This document shows, one piece after another, positions 55,355-64,000 of a DNA stretch of 64,000 nucleotides. The notes beneath the pieces are model-generated. The model saw nothing but the letters and a program-made list of their open reading frames with translations. It searched no databases and was not told the origin of the DNA. How positions within the stretch are numbered: position 1 is the first letter of the stretch; every line of letters begins with the position of its first letter. This stretch comes from Lymantria dispar. Taxonomy: Eukaryota; Arthropoda; Insecta; Lepidoptera; Erebidae. The position numbers were made by a program, and so were the translations under genes. The stretch lies in contig CM063446.1 of NCBI GenBank assembly GCA_032191425.1, positions 18,332,501 through 18,396,500 on the forward strand, written 5' to 3'.

Positions 55355-55358
55355 TTTG

Positions 55359-55433
55359 CCCGTGTGACAACGGGATAAAAATACAATTGTCGCCACTCCT
55401 TGCTTGCTGGGGAATGTATAACATATTGTGATG
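55359..55433 (+). repeat. SINE head fragment
   Basis: CCCGTGTGACAACGGGATAA head, then broken off at the LINE-tail repeat. Confidence 0.65.
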
Positions 55434-55590
55434 CTCAACTCGCCTGCCAAGCATAACAATTATGGCACTATCCCCTCATTTGAGTCACGCACAGGCACTG
55501 GCTCACTTTGTGGCACAATATGAGGCAAGCTTACATACTATGTCCAGCAGTGGACGCTAAACGGCTGAATGAATGAATAAATGAAATAAG
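55434..55590 (+). repeat. RTE-type LINE tail repeat
   Basis: Ends ATGTCCAGCAGTGGACG...CTGAATGAATGAATAAATGA. The body is related to 46990-47085. Confidence 0.65.
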
Positions 55591-55798
55591 AATGTTAAAG
55601 CATTCGTAACTTCGTTTTGACGATATTCTCTGAGGCGCACATAGACACATTTTGTGCTGTTTTATTATATTAAGTATAGGCAAAAAATCGAGTATGAGCT
55701 AATCGAAAAATCACTCTGGATACGTACGTTTTTGCTAAATATGAATGTAACATTCATTGAATGAATGTAACATACAAAATAAATGGATGCGGACTATA

Positions 55799-56060
55799 AA
55801 AGGAGGGCTATGCTTGGTATTTCTATACGTTTTATAATAAATCTGGAAATCCGTACGTGAATGGGTATAACCGATATAACCCGAAGAACTAACACGTTGA
55901 AATGACAATGGATGATCATCTACTAGGTGGAATGACGATATCTTGAAAGTTTCATGGAACGTTTGGATGCAGATGGCACAGTGCCGTTCCGAGTGGCATT
56001 CTCGTGGGGAGGTCTACGTCCAACAGCGCACATCTATAGGCCGATGGATGGATGGATGAT
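55799..56060 (+). pseudogene. RTE-clade LINE 3' fragment
   Basis: Degenerate match to the RT C-terminus (AGGGCTATGCTTGG.ATTTC, ATCCGTACGTGAATGGGTAT, CGTTTGGATGCAG) and 3' UTR (TTCTCGTGGGGAGGTCTACG, CCGATGGATGGATGG). An internal deletion of some 70-100 bases relative to 4500-4680. Confidence 0.8.
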
Positions 56061-56160
56061 GTATTTTATATAGACGCGTATTCTGAAATATATTAATATT
56101 GTAACATCATAATCATAGTTTTCCTGATTATGTATCGATATAAATAGTGCCGTGCCAAGT

Positions 56161-56406
56161 CCGTGTGGTGATGGAGTAAGAATACAATTCACCACTCCTT
56201 ATCTTGCCTGTGGATGTCGTAAAAGACGACTAAGGGATATAATACGGATATAACATCTATGCAAGAGAAGGAAAACTCGAAATAAAACCCTATACAACCT
56301 GTCTGACCAGCATGGTATGGTAAAGTCAATTAGGTATCCTCCAATTGTGAAGGAGGCTCGAGCCCAACAGTGGGACATATATGAGCTGAAATGATGATGA
56401 TGAAAT
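56161..56406 (+). repeat. SINE (GATG-tail family), reference copy
   Basis: Best full-length sense copy, about 246 bp. Head CCGTGTGGTGATGGAGTAAG; a self-complementary centre GTCGTAAAAGACGACTAAGG; GCAAGAGAAGGAAAACTCGA; GTCTGACCAGCATGG; GGAGGCTCGAGCCCAACAG; tail TGGGACATATATGAGCTG plus (GAT/GATG)n. No clear tRNA head. The tail copies the RTE 3' end, so RTE enzymes probably moved it (inference). Confidence 0.93.
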
Positions 56407-57082
56407 GATACGTAGTGCTATTCTTTAATAGCAGGTAACACTGTTTTCTAGGGTGCCAGCAGATTCGCCTTTTTTTGATACGTTCGCATCCCTTGTGATC
56501 TCAGAGTGGCACGTGGCCTTATAATTTGCCATATAACCTATCTGTAGGTATTTAATTTCCTTACCTTTTAGCATAATATATATTTTTATTTATTTACCCT
56601 ATTAGCTGACTGCCTAACTTCAACATTTATAAAGAATGCAAATAGTAGGGGAGATTCAGGCAATCAGAGTCAGTAGGCGATGGTGATCACTTTAAAATTA
56701 CAGAAACCGAAATTAATCAACCGGCACCGACATGACTATACGCTAGCATCATATTATTCCCATGCGCTACCGCTCGCTCCTTCAATTTGCACGATGCGCT
56801 GAAGACAAATGGGTGTTTTAAGATTTCGTACCATTTTGATCTAATTTTACGAGCTCATAAAATCAACGATACGTCTTGAATAACTAAATATTTGTTTCTG
56901 TACTTGTGATATGTAGTAACTGTAACACGTTAAATCGGTGATTAAAACCCAGATTGAAAATAGGTAGGTATATTGTCAATTTTTTGTTCGGATATTATTT
57001 TTTTTCATTTTCGCCCACGTTGCCTACGTGGTATCAAAATGGTATTGGTATCAAAAAAATATTGTAACTGAATTTCATCCAG
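56407..57082. other. Spacer without genes
   Basis: 56640-56800 is GC-richer and unique; otherwise AT-rich. Confidence 0.4.
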
Positions 57083-57500
57083 ATGCCTGAAAAACTTAAG
57101 AAAAGACGAGAAGAATTTAAGAGCACGCAAACTATTTTGACATCCACAGCGATCAAAGACGCTCTGTTTGAGAAAGAGAACAAGAAGAAGTCTAAAATTC
57201 GCTAAAATAAGGGAAAGAAATGGTAAAAAAAGTAAGCCACAGATGGATATAGTTAAAAAGGTTAACAAGAAAATTCTGCAGGAATCGAATGATTCTTCGG
57301 CGTTAGACGTGGCCATGGATAAGTTAAGCCAGGATGACGAAGATGACGACCCAGAAGGCCGTAACTTGTGTCTTGTATGTGGAGAATTTGATCGAGATAA
57401 CGAAGTATGGTGTCGGTGCACGTCTTGAAGGCTTTGGGCTCAAGCTGACTGTGCTGGGTGGGTCCCGGCTAGCAATTATGTATGAGATATGTGTTGATCA
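57083..57500 (+). pseudogene. pogo/Tigger-type transposase, C-terminal remnant with PHD-like zinc motif
   Basis: Reads MPEKLKKRREEFKSTQTIL... to KKKSKIR, then a frameshift near 57195 into RERNGKKSKPQMDIVKK, an acidic stretch (DKLSQDDEDDD) and NLCLVCGEFDRDNEVWCRC, a stop, and LWAQADCAGWVPASNYV, with a second stop before DMC. Many insect DDE (pogo/Tigger/jerky-like) transposases end in such a C2H..C zinc motif (CxxCGE...W.RC...WAHAxC...YxCDxC). The catalytic part is missing. Family naming is from this tail alone. Confidence 0.65.
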
Positions 57501-57589
57501 CCATTGTCCACGTGCTGATCACCATTGCCAACCGATGTTGAAAATGGTGATCAAAGCTATTTTTTTAATCTCTATTGCTCCTAAATGAA

Positions 57590-58542
57590 TAAGCCAAAAT
57601 GATTAAAGTTGATTTCATTTGGAAGTTAAATAAGTAAAGTTTATTATAAGAGTTTAATAATAACTAGTTGATTAATAGATTTTATTTTATTTCAATTCTT
57701 GCTTAAGTGATCCCCATTACCTACCTACATCTCCCCGATTGGTAATGGCCGCCGTATTTACGACTACAGATTTAATATGTGTACCTATCTATATATACCA
57801 CAGCATGTTTATTAATTTTTATTCTTTGACAACTTAGAATTAAATTTCAATGATATAATTGTCCTTCATATTTACGTTGTCTAATTTTATAAAATGTTAG
57901 CTAAATGAAAGTTGCTATGTCAATTTATATAGGTACAGTTCCAACTGGTTGAACTAAATAAAATTTATATCCCATTTGGTTATTTTTTTTGCTTTAATTA
58001 CCTAGCTGCCTACCCCTTACCGCTAAACTCAGTACACCGGCACTCTGGGAGGAATGCAAAGTCAGCATTTTGGAAGATCGATACGCACGCATCTTCGTCG
58101 GCTTCCTATAGGATTTGATTTTCCAGTTATTTCATAAGTTAAGATTTATTTATTTGTTATTTCGTTACAGTTGTAATATATAAAAAAGTTGTGTTTTAAC
58201 TTTTATTTTATTTTCATAATTATATATTGCAAAAATAAAACTATGTAGATAAAAAGAACCAACGTAGCTTCGTTTAAGCTTTAGAACCTACTTATTTATG
58301 AAACAGCCAATCCCTATAAACTCGTCAGAATCAAATTCTGGTACCTTTCTTGTAAGGTTTGTATTTGGGTTGTGAGTTATTACATATATTTATGTACATC
58401 TATTAACGAGGTTATCAATAACTCGATCAGTGTGACATTTTAGGTGATGATTGTCTTTGAATCTTAAGAGATGCAGCACGATCTTAAGTACAGGGAGAAG
58501 AAAAGTCTGTAGATGATTTTAAAGCAAAAGAAAATAGCAGCT
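57590..58542. other. AT-rich spacer
   Basis: No gene or recognised repeat. Confidence 0.5.
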
Positions 58543-58745
58543 ACTCTCACCATCCATCTGTCCCATATGGGCTGTTAGATCTAAACCTCTCCACAAGAAA
58601 GCCACGCAGGACGGACCTGTGCCACCGGCATCTAAGCGTTCCCTGTAACGCGTCTTCCGATTTGTGGTTGCCACTCGACAACCTTTCTTCCCCAACGCTA
58701 GTTGAATCGACAGGCGATGTGGTCTGCCCATTGCTATTTTAATGT
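58543..58745 (-). pseudogene. RTE-clade LINE 3' fragment
   Basis: On the - strand the RTE C-terminal text MGRPHRL.../RWGRKVVEWQPQIGRR is readable across two stops, ending at GACAGATGGATGG. Confidence 0.75.
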
Positions 58746-59986
58746 AATAAGCCTAGCGTATAAATATACACAGAGTATCTGTTCATAGACGATTTTAAAG
58801 ATGTAGGTATAAATAAGTGGATCCGTGACGTGGATCGTTGTTTGTCTGGCTGTAACATGCTAGCTTGCCGGTACCTAAACATAATACAGAACTAATAAAA
58901 ATTACTTAAATCATCTAACCAAGAGGCGGCAATCTACCTAGAGCCGGGCCAACGTTTTCCACCACTGGATATCAAATCCGTGCAATGCTGAATGACTTCC
59001 TTTCACTTTAACCTTATTTTTATGTTACTTATTAAAGGGGCAATAGAAATACACACTATGATTTCACAGATACTAAGTAAGGATTACGTTGGGTAGGGAA
59101 TTCAAAAGCAGCGTCTCATAGATAAACCACAATCGCGGACTATTATATTAAGGGAAATATCACTGCACTTATAAATTCAAATCAACACTCACGCACAGCT
59201 TGTGTTTGTCTATAACAGTAAGAGTTATATATAGCTAAGTAAACGAGTATTTTATTTAAATAAATTATAGACTTTAAGTAATAATTTAATAATTTAATAC
59301 ATAAAGGCCCAGGATGATTTTAAATAAGGCGTATGATATGAGGCGACTTAAACGTATGAAAGTAAATTGCACAATTAATAGTGTATTTATTGTGAACCGT
59401 ACTAAGCTAGTAAAATTTAGTAATAAATACAATCATATTGTGGTCGTACAATAACACTGACCATGTCGAAGTTGACATTGGACAGATAGAAAGTCAACAA
59501 TGAATGTAGGCCATCAGTACGGCTGATTCTGTATCGTCAAAGGGAAATCGAAGAATTAAATAAATATTAGGTATGGTGCTCATTTTAGAATATTTTACAA
59601 AAATAAGTAGTAATGAAATGCTTTCTACTTTCTTCCTGTTTCTGAGGAAACAATGGATAAAAGGAAAATTCATAATTAGTCATGTGCTGAACTCGCAGTC
59701 ACTTCTGCTGTTAAATTTCAACCATTTTTCAGGTAATCTTCTGGCCGTTTATGTCATAATTGTATTCAGCTAAGCACATGGAATTTTAGCAAAAACATTA
59801 AATATCGTGTGACAAATATTATTTTATATTTAATGTTTTTGATGTTCAGAAGTAATAAATTGAATCAATTTGATAGTGTTTGAGTAATGTAATGTCGATG
59901 GAGTGTTCAAAAGTAGTAATAGAAATAAAAGTGTTATCTTTGAAATTTCCTAAGAAAATCTTTAACATGACATGCCCAATCCCATT
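58746..59986. other. AT-rich spacer
   Basis: No supported feature; the open frame at 59573-59773 has no recognisable domain. Confidence 0.45.
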
Positions 59987-60256
59987 GTGTTGCTATTGAC
60001 CGGGGGAGTGTGTGTGGGACTCGCCGGCCACAGAAGTGACCGAAATACCCACTAAAACCACAGCGGCCCCTTCCGCGCTTTTACGAGGTGCCGGAGAGAT
60101 CGTCTGATGACATTCTATCCCCGACACCCCAACGCTTGGCTGTCTGGCCACGTCCTGTCATCATTCAGGGCGGTGGATGGAGGAGCGCATAACGGCGTCT
60201 CCTCCTCCCTGGTCGCCGTCGGCGGAGCGAGTCTGCGGACGCAAGTGCCTCGCGTG

Positions 60257-60957
60257 CCCATCATGGCGGTGAGGACTATCAGGGGTTACCGTACGGTGTC
60301 TTGGACTGCAGCGACGCTATTGGCAGGCGACCCGCCTTGGCCGCTTGTGGCTGAGGCGTTGGCGGAAGTTTACCAGCTCCGTGCCACAGCGCGGGCCAAC
60401 GGCGAGCAAGTCTCTGCAAGGAGACTGGGCAGAGCGCAAGAAGTGGCCCGGAGGGAGGTTATCCGGTGGTGGAGGGCAGACCTTGAGTCCCCCGTAGCAG
60501 GGCGGGGGACTGTGGAGGCGGTTGCGCCGCATCTCCACCGCTGGCTCACAAGGAAGCACGGCAACCTAACATTTAGGATGGCGCAGGTGCTTACCGGACA
60601 CGGGGTCTTCGGTAAGTACCTGCATATGATTAGAAGAGAAGAGGCCCCCGGATGTCATGAGTGTGGCGCGCCAACTGATGATGCGCGTCACACATTAGAA
60701 GTATGCCCCGCCTGGGGGCCTCAGCGCCACGACCTGTCGGCGGTTCTCGGAGCGGACCTGTCGCTGCCGACCGTTATCACAAAGATGCTCGGCAGCGACA
60801 GGTGCTGGTCGTCTATGGCCTCATTTTGCGAGGCCGTCATATCCAGGAAGGAAGCGGCGGAGCGAGAACGCGAGGCAAGTGCCTCTGCTGACTCGCTCCG
60901 TCGCCGGCGACCCGGGAGGAGGAGGCGACAATATGCGCACCTACTCCCACCGCCCTA
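60257..60957 (+). pseudogene. R1-clade ORF2 C-terminal part, copy B
   Basis: From IMAVRTIRGYRTVSW to RRRRPGRRRRQYAHLLPPP and a TAA. Contains RMAQVLTGHGVFGKYLH and the CCHC knuckle CHECGAPTDDARHTLEVC. The frame is fully open and is even joined to a Met in copy A's 3' UTR sequence (60107), but that Met is not a native start. Compared with copy A, few differences, so the two insertions are close relatives. Confidence 0.9.
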
Positions 60958-61181
60958 AATAATGACGACAGGACGTGGCCAGACAGCCATGCGTTGGGGT
61001 GCCGGGGATTGAATGTCATCAGACGATCTCTCCGGCACCCCGTAAAAGCGCGGAAGGGGCCGCTGTGGTTTTAGTGGGTATTCCGGCTGTGGACGTGGCC
61101 GGTGAGTCCCACACAACCCCCGCCCACTGGCGGGGGACTGTGCGTAAATGCATTTCCACAGCGTGAACAAAAAAAAAAAAA
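60257..61181 (+). mobile_element. R1-clade LINE (family 2), copy B, inserted in copy A
   Basis: 5' truncated within ORF2, then 3' UTR (60958-61165) and A run ending at 61181. Flanked by GTGCCTCGCGTGCCC on both sides (60243-60257 overlaps its start; 61182-61196), a 15-bp target duplication drawn from copy A's own ORF2. Confidence 0.93.
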
Positions 61182-62127
61182 AAGTGCCTCGCGTGCCCGC
61201 TCCGCGGCCTCCTTCCTTGTCATGACAGCCTCCTAGAAGGAGGCCATCGATGACCAACAGCTGTCGCTGCCGAGCATCTTAGAGATGATGGTCGACAACG
61301 ACAGGTCCGCTGTTCCCATGTCCGTTGACAGGACGTGGCGCTGAGGCCCCCAGACGGGGCATACTTCTAGTGTGTGGCGCGCATCGTCGATTAGCGCGCC
61401 ACACTCATGGCATCCTGGAGCCCCTTCTCTTCCAATTTTGTGCAGGTACCTACCGAAGACCCCATGTCTGGTAAGCACCTGCACCATCCTAAATGTAAGG
61501 CTGCCGTACCTTCTCCTGAGCCAGCGGTGGAGATGCGGCGCAACCGCCTCCACAGTCCCCCGCCCTGCTACGGGGGACTCTAGATCCTCTCTCCACCGCC
61601 GGATGACTTCCCTTCGGGCCACTTCCTGAAATCTGCCCAATCCCCTTGTGGAGACTTGCTCGCCGTTGACTCGCGCTGTGGCGCGGAACCGGTATATTTC
61701 TGCCAACGCTTCCGCCACTAGTGCCCAAGGCGGGTCGCCCGCCAGCAGTGTTGCCGCAGTCCAGGACACAGTACGGTAGCCCCTAATAGCCCTCACCGCG
61801 ATGACCCTCTGCGGTCGTCGTAGAAGGGCTCTGTTGCGGGCGGTGAGGGACTCCGACCAGATAGGGGCACCATACAATGCCATGGACCGCAGGATGCCGA
61901 CGTACAGACGCCGGCACGACGACCCGGGACCGCCAGTGTTCGGCAGAAGCCTTCCCAGTGCCGCGGCCGACTTGACGAGCCTCGGGACGAGCTGGGCAAA
62001 GTGTGGCCTGAAATTCCACTTTGAATCGAGGTGCAGACCCAAATATTTTATCTGGGCCTGCACCGGCACGACAACCCCAGACACACTGATGTGTGCTCCT
62101 CGGGGGGGACCTCGACGTGGGCCATGA
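61182..62127 (-). pseudogene. R1-clade ORF2 C-terminal part, copy A
   Basis: IKYLGLHLDSKWNF, LLPNTGGPGSSCRRLYVGIL, MALYGAPIW, AVRAIRGYRTVSWTAATLL, RMVQVLTRHGVFGRYLHK and a CHECGALIDDARHTLEVC knuckle match the layout of the ORF2 at 2-1597, about half identical by eye. The frame shifts near 61235 after SSMASF. The last residues resume at 60256 on the - strand (ADSLRRRRPGRRRRRYALL). Confidence 0.88.
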
Positions 62128-62139
62128 GTGTTGCTATTG

Positions 62140-62640
62140 TCCGACAGCTTGGCATATAGATACTTATTCACACACAAACGACAAATAAATAAGATTTATA
62201 ATTGATATGACCTGTATTATAGATTTATCCTTGATATACTTAATAATATTTTCGACAGTTGTTCATAGTCATGAATGAATAGAAATTATTAAAATCTACC
62301 CATGTTGTGCTGTTGATAACAACACTGCCCTTATCTACGTCAAATGTCAAAATAGTATGATGGATCTGTTAATTGTTTGTTTGTAGAAAAAACTTGTTAG
62401 AAAGTGTTTCCCTGCCACTAAAAAGAAATATTAAATGCAAATTTCCTTAAAAAGCAACCTAGTCCATAATTGACATCAGAATTTATATATGCCATTGTGG
62501 CATTATTTGTCTAAGTGGTTAGCCTTGAAGTAGATGTCATTAAATGAGTGTTTATTCTATATTTTAGTTATATTAGTCGTAATTTAAATATTATATGGCT
62601 TTGATATTTCACTTATGTTTTACGACGATCCGGAAGAGGC
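62140..62640. other. Upstream region of the attractin-family gene
   Basis: AT-rich, no repeat recognised after the LINE. It should hold the 5' UTR and perhaps the promoter, but no TATA or initiator can be assigned by eye, and further 5' non-coding exons upstream cannot be excluded. Confidence 0.4.
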
Positions 62641-62811
62641 ATGTTTTATCTAAGTGCTCGGGAGAATGGTGCAGGTTTAGTTGTAATCAGCTGGATTTGT
62701 CTGGCTGTATTCTGCGCGGCATCCACGGCGCCTTGTGATAAAACTCGCAGGATATTCAAAGACCAAAGTGGAGTTATCACAGATGGACCGACTACATCTA
62801 ACTACACACAA
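62641..62811 (+). CDS. dsd: Attractin-family protein (distracted), coding exon 1
   Basis: Codes 57 residues from ATG 62641. Residues about 10-27 form a hydrophobic signal-peptide core (GLVVISWICLAVFCAA), with likely cleavage near residue 29-31. Mature text starts PCDKTRRIFKDQSGVITDGP, the beginning of a CUB domain with its first Cys at 32; NYT at 54-56 is a glycosylation sequon. The exon ends at CAA|GTCAGT (phase 0). Reading on into the intron gives VSYT and a stop, which supports the splice. Attractins are large single-pass membrane proteins with CUB, kelch, PSI and EGF domains; the Drosophila member is distracted. Secreted/membrane targeting fits the signal peptide. Confidence 0.87.
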
Positions 62812-62885
62812 GTCAGTTACACGTGAAATAAACTTATTGTGTGCTATGCCAGAATGTAGATATATTATTTTATTATAACTTTTAG
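62812..62885 (+). other. dsd: Attractin-family gene, intron 1 (74 bp)
   Basis: GTCAGT donor and TTTTAG acceptor preceded by T-rich sequence; phase 0. Very short and free of repeats, unlike intron 2. Confidence 0.85.
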
Positions 62886-63077
62886 GACTCACATTGTGAG
62901 TGGCTCATCAAAGCGAAAAACAGAAGTCAATATATTACGTTGAGTTTTCTTCGAATGGGTACAGAGTGTTCATATGACTATGTATTTGTGTACGATGGGG
63001 ACTCATTTGATGCACCTTTACTTGGAAGTTTTAGTGGTAAAACAGAGCCCCAAAACGTTACTGCTTCTAGTGGATAT
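62886..63077 (+). CDS. dsd: Attractin-family protein (distracted), coding exon 2 (CUB domain)
   Basis: 64 codons, phase 0 at both ends (TTTTAG|GAC ... TAT|GTAAGT). Reads DSHCEWLIKAKNRSQYITL, FLRMGTECSYDYVFVYDGD and APLLGSFSGKTEPQNVTAS. CxWLI, TECSxDxxxVYDGDS and PLLxxFSG in this order are the hallmark of the attractin CUB domain; Cys 61 and Cys 85 (numbered from the Met) are the expected CUB cysteines, and acidic residues after Cys 85 fit a calcium site. Sequons NRS and NVT are present. The remaining CUB, EGF and kelch exons must lie beyond 64000. Confidence 0.9.
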
Positions 63078-63113
63078 GTAAGTTTAGATTTTTAATATCT
63101 ATATTAATATAAT

Positions 63114-63250
63114 AAAGGAAGGAAAACTCAAAATGAAACCCTATACCAACCTGTCTGACCAGCATATTATAGTAAGGTCAATTTCCCTCCTTTTATGGAG
63201 GCAGATTGAGCCCAACAATGGGACATATATGAGCTGAAATGATGATGATT
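63114..63250 (+). repeat. SINE, 5' truncated, in attractin intron 2
   Basis: AAGGAAAACTCAAAATGAAA to ATATGAGCTGAAATGATGAT; head half missing. Confidence 0.88.
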
Positions 63251-63280
63251 AATTAATATAATAATAAAGCTTATCTTATT

Positions 63281-63510
63281 CTGTGTGGTGGTTGAGTAAA
63301 AATACAATTCACCACCCCCGATCTTGCCTGTGAGTGTCGTAACAGACGACTAAGGGATTATTGTAGATGACATTTATGCAAGAAAGGGCAAACTCGAAAT
63401 AAACCCTTTACTAACCTGTCTAACCAGCGTGGTATAGTAAGTCAATTACCCTCCCATTGTGGAAGAGTTTCGAGTCTAGAACTCGGATGTATGTGAGCTG
63501 TGAGGATGTT
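63281..63510 (+). repeat. SINE (GATG-tail family) in attractin intron 2
   Basis: GTGTGGTGGTTGAGTAAAAA head, GTCGTAACAGACGACTAAGG centre, GTATGTGAGCTGTGAGGATG tail. Confidence 0.88.
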
Positions 63511-63932
63511 GAAAGCTTATCTTGTTACCAACATATGTAGCTGTGGCTCAGGTCAGCTGAAATATGCAGCCCTTAACATTGTTATCCATGTGAAGATAGA
63601 GTAAACATACAGTTCATAAATATAAAAAGAGAGTGTTGTCATCACTCAATTCTATTTAACTCTTTCAAATAGGTACTTAAAATTGTATTAACCATTTCAA
63701 GATTCTTTTTCTTTCTTTTAATAATGAAGAATTAGGATTTATTTTGTTTGTTTGTTTCTTTCTTTTTTATATTTTGTTTCCTTAATTTGTTACCACTTCT
63801 GTGCATGCTGTGATAGCTTAACAATTGAGCATTTAGTTTAATTTTATGTTCTATTTATATTTTAATATGTCTAATGTTCCAATTACTAGCTGTGCTTAGC
63901 TTAAATGAATAAATAAATACAGTTTATTATCC

Positions 63933-64000
63933 CATTTCTTGCTCATGGATATTTTAAAAGCACACTAAGCGATGTAACCTGTAGATAATATCAATGCAAG
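63933..64000 (+). repeat. SINE fragment at the window edge
   Basis: TTCTTGCTCATGGATATTTT, CACACTAAGCGATGTAA and ATCAATGCAAG follow the family order; it runs out of the window. Confidence 0.65.

Larger units (their letters stand above)
59999..62127 (-). mobile_element. R1-clade LINE (family 2), copy A, minus orientation, interrupted by copy B
   Basis: Flanked by GTGTTGCTATTG at 59987-59998 and 62128-62139, a 12-bp target duplication. Minus-strand ORF2 C-terminus 62127-61182, then copy B in between, then the ORF2 end and 3' UTR 60256-59999. Copy A stops inside the 3' UTR about 50 bases before the end seen in copy B and has no A tail. 5' truncated within the RT thumb. Confidence 0.92.

Noticed and set aside
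60107..60256. A start codon at 60107 that would extend the copy B ORF
   Set aside because: The stretch is the inverted 3' UTR and ORF2 end of copy A, and the join is the insertion junction, so it is not a native N-terminus.

Overview
This window reads as nuclear DNA of a moth or butterfly. It is AT-rich and almost wholly built from transposable-element debris typical of Lepidoptera: R1-clade, RTE, Jockey and CR1/Daphne-like LINEs, a Penelope-like element, Helitrons ending in CTAG, a mariner remnant, a hAT-type element, a pogo/Tigger-type remnant and roughly 25 copies of a SINE with a GATG-repeat tail. Only one host gene is convincing: the first two coding exons of an attractin-family (Drosophila distracted) gene on the + strand at 62641-63077. 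The order Lepidoptera is inferred from the repeat families; no finer placement is attempted.

Layout. 1-1906: 3' half of an R1-clade LINE (+). 3000-8200: a SINE, two RTE copies, a run of back-to-back palindromes, a tandem duplication and a 15-base motif repeated ten times. 8283-13670: a 5.4 kb R1-clade insertion (-) split by an internal inversion and bounded by a 13-bp target duplication inside a SINE. 13.8-18.4 kb: Penelope terminal fragment, CR1/Daphne-like LINE (+), R1 tail. 18.6-19.75 kb: two SINEs (one carrying a perfect palindrome) and a dead mariner. 20.0-23.5 kb: a nearly open CR1/Jockey-type LINE (-) whose 3' UTR holds a minisatellite. 25.7-34.0 kb: Jockey copies, Helitrons, Penelope GIY-YIG ORF, a hAT element in a SINE. 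34.8-45.5 kb: largely gene-free, with GC-richer unique islands that may be regulatory, plus one Helitron and SINEs. 45.5-51.2 kb: a long-inverted-repeat element, tRNA-derived SINE pieces, LINE tails. 51.2-60.0 kb: mostly unique AT-rich DNA with SINEs, RTE tails and a pogo-type remnant. 59999-62127: two R1-clade copies, one inserted into the other, each with a clear target duplication. 62641 to the end: attractin 5' exons and the start of intron 2, which already holds three SINE copies.

Function. No operon or host pathway can be described. The retroelement genes visible (endonuclease, reverse transcriptase, zinc-knuckle ORF1, GIY-YIG nuclease) are parts of separate elements and nearly all are broken. 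The common thread is how the insertions were made: target duplications, 5' truncations, a shared GATG tail between the SINE and RTE, and several inverted duplications that suggest template switching.
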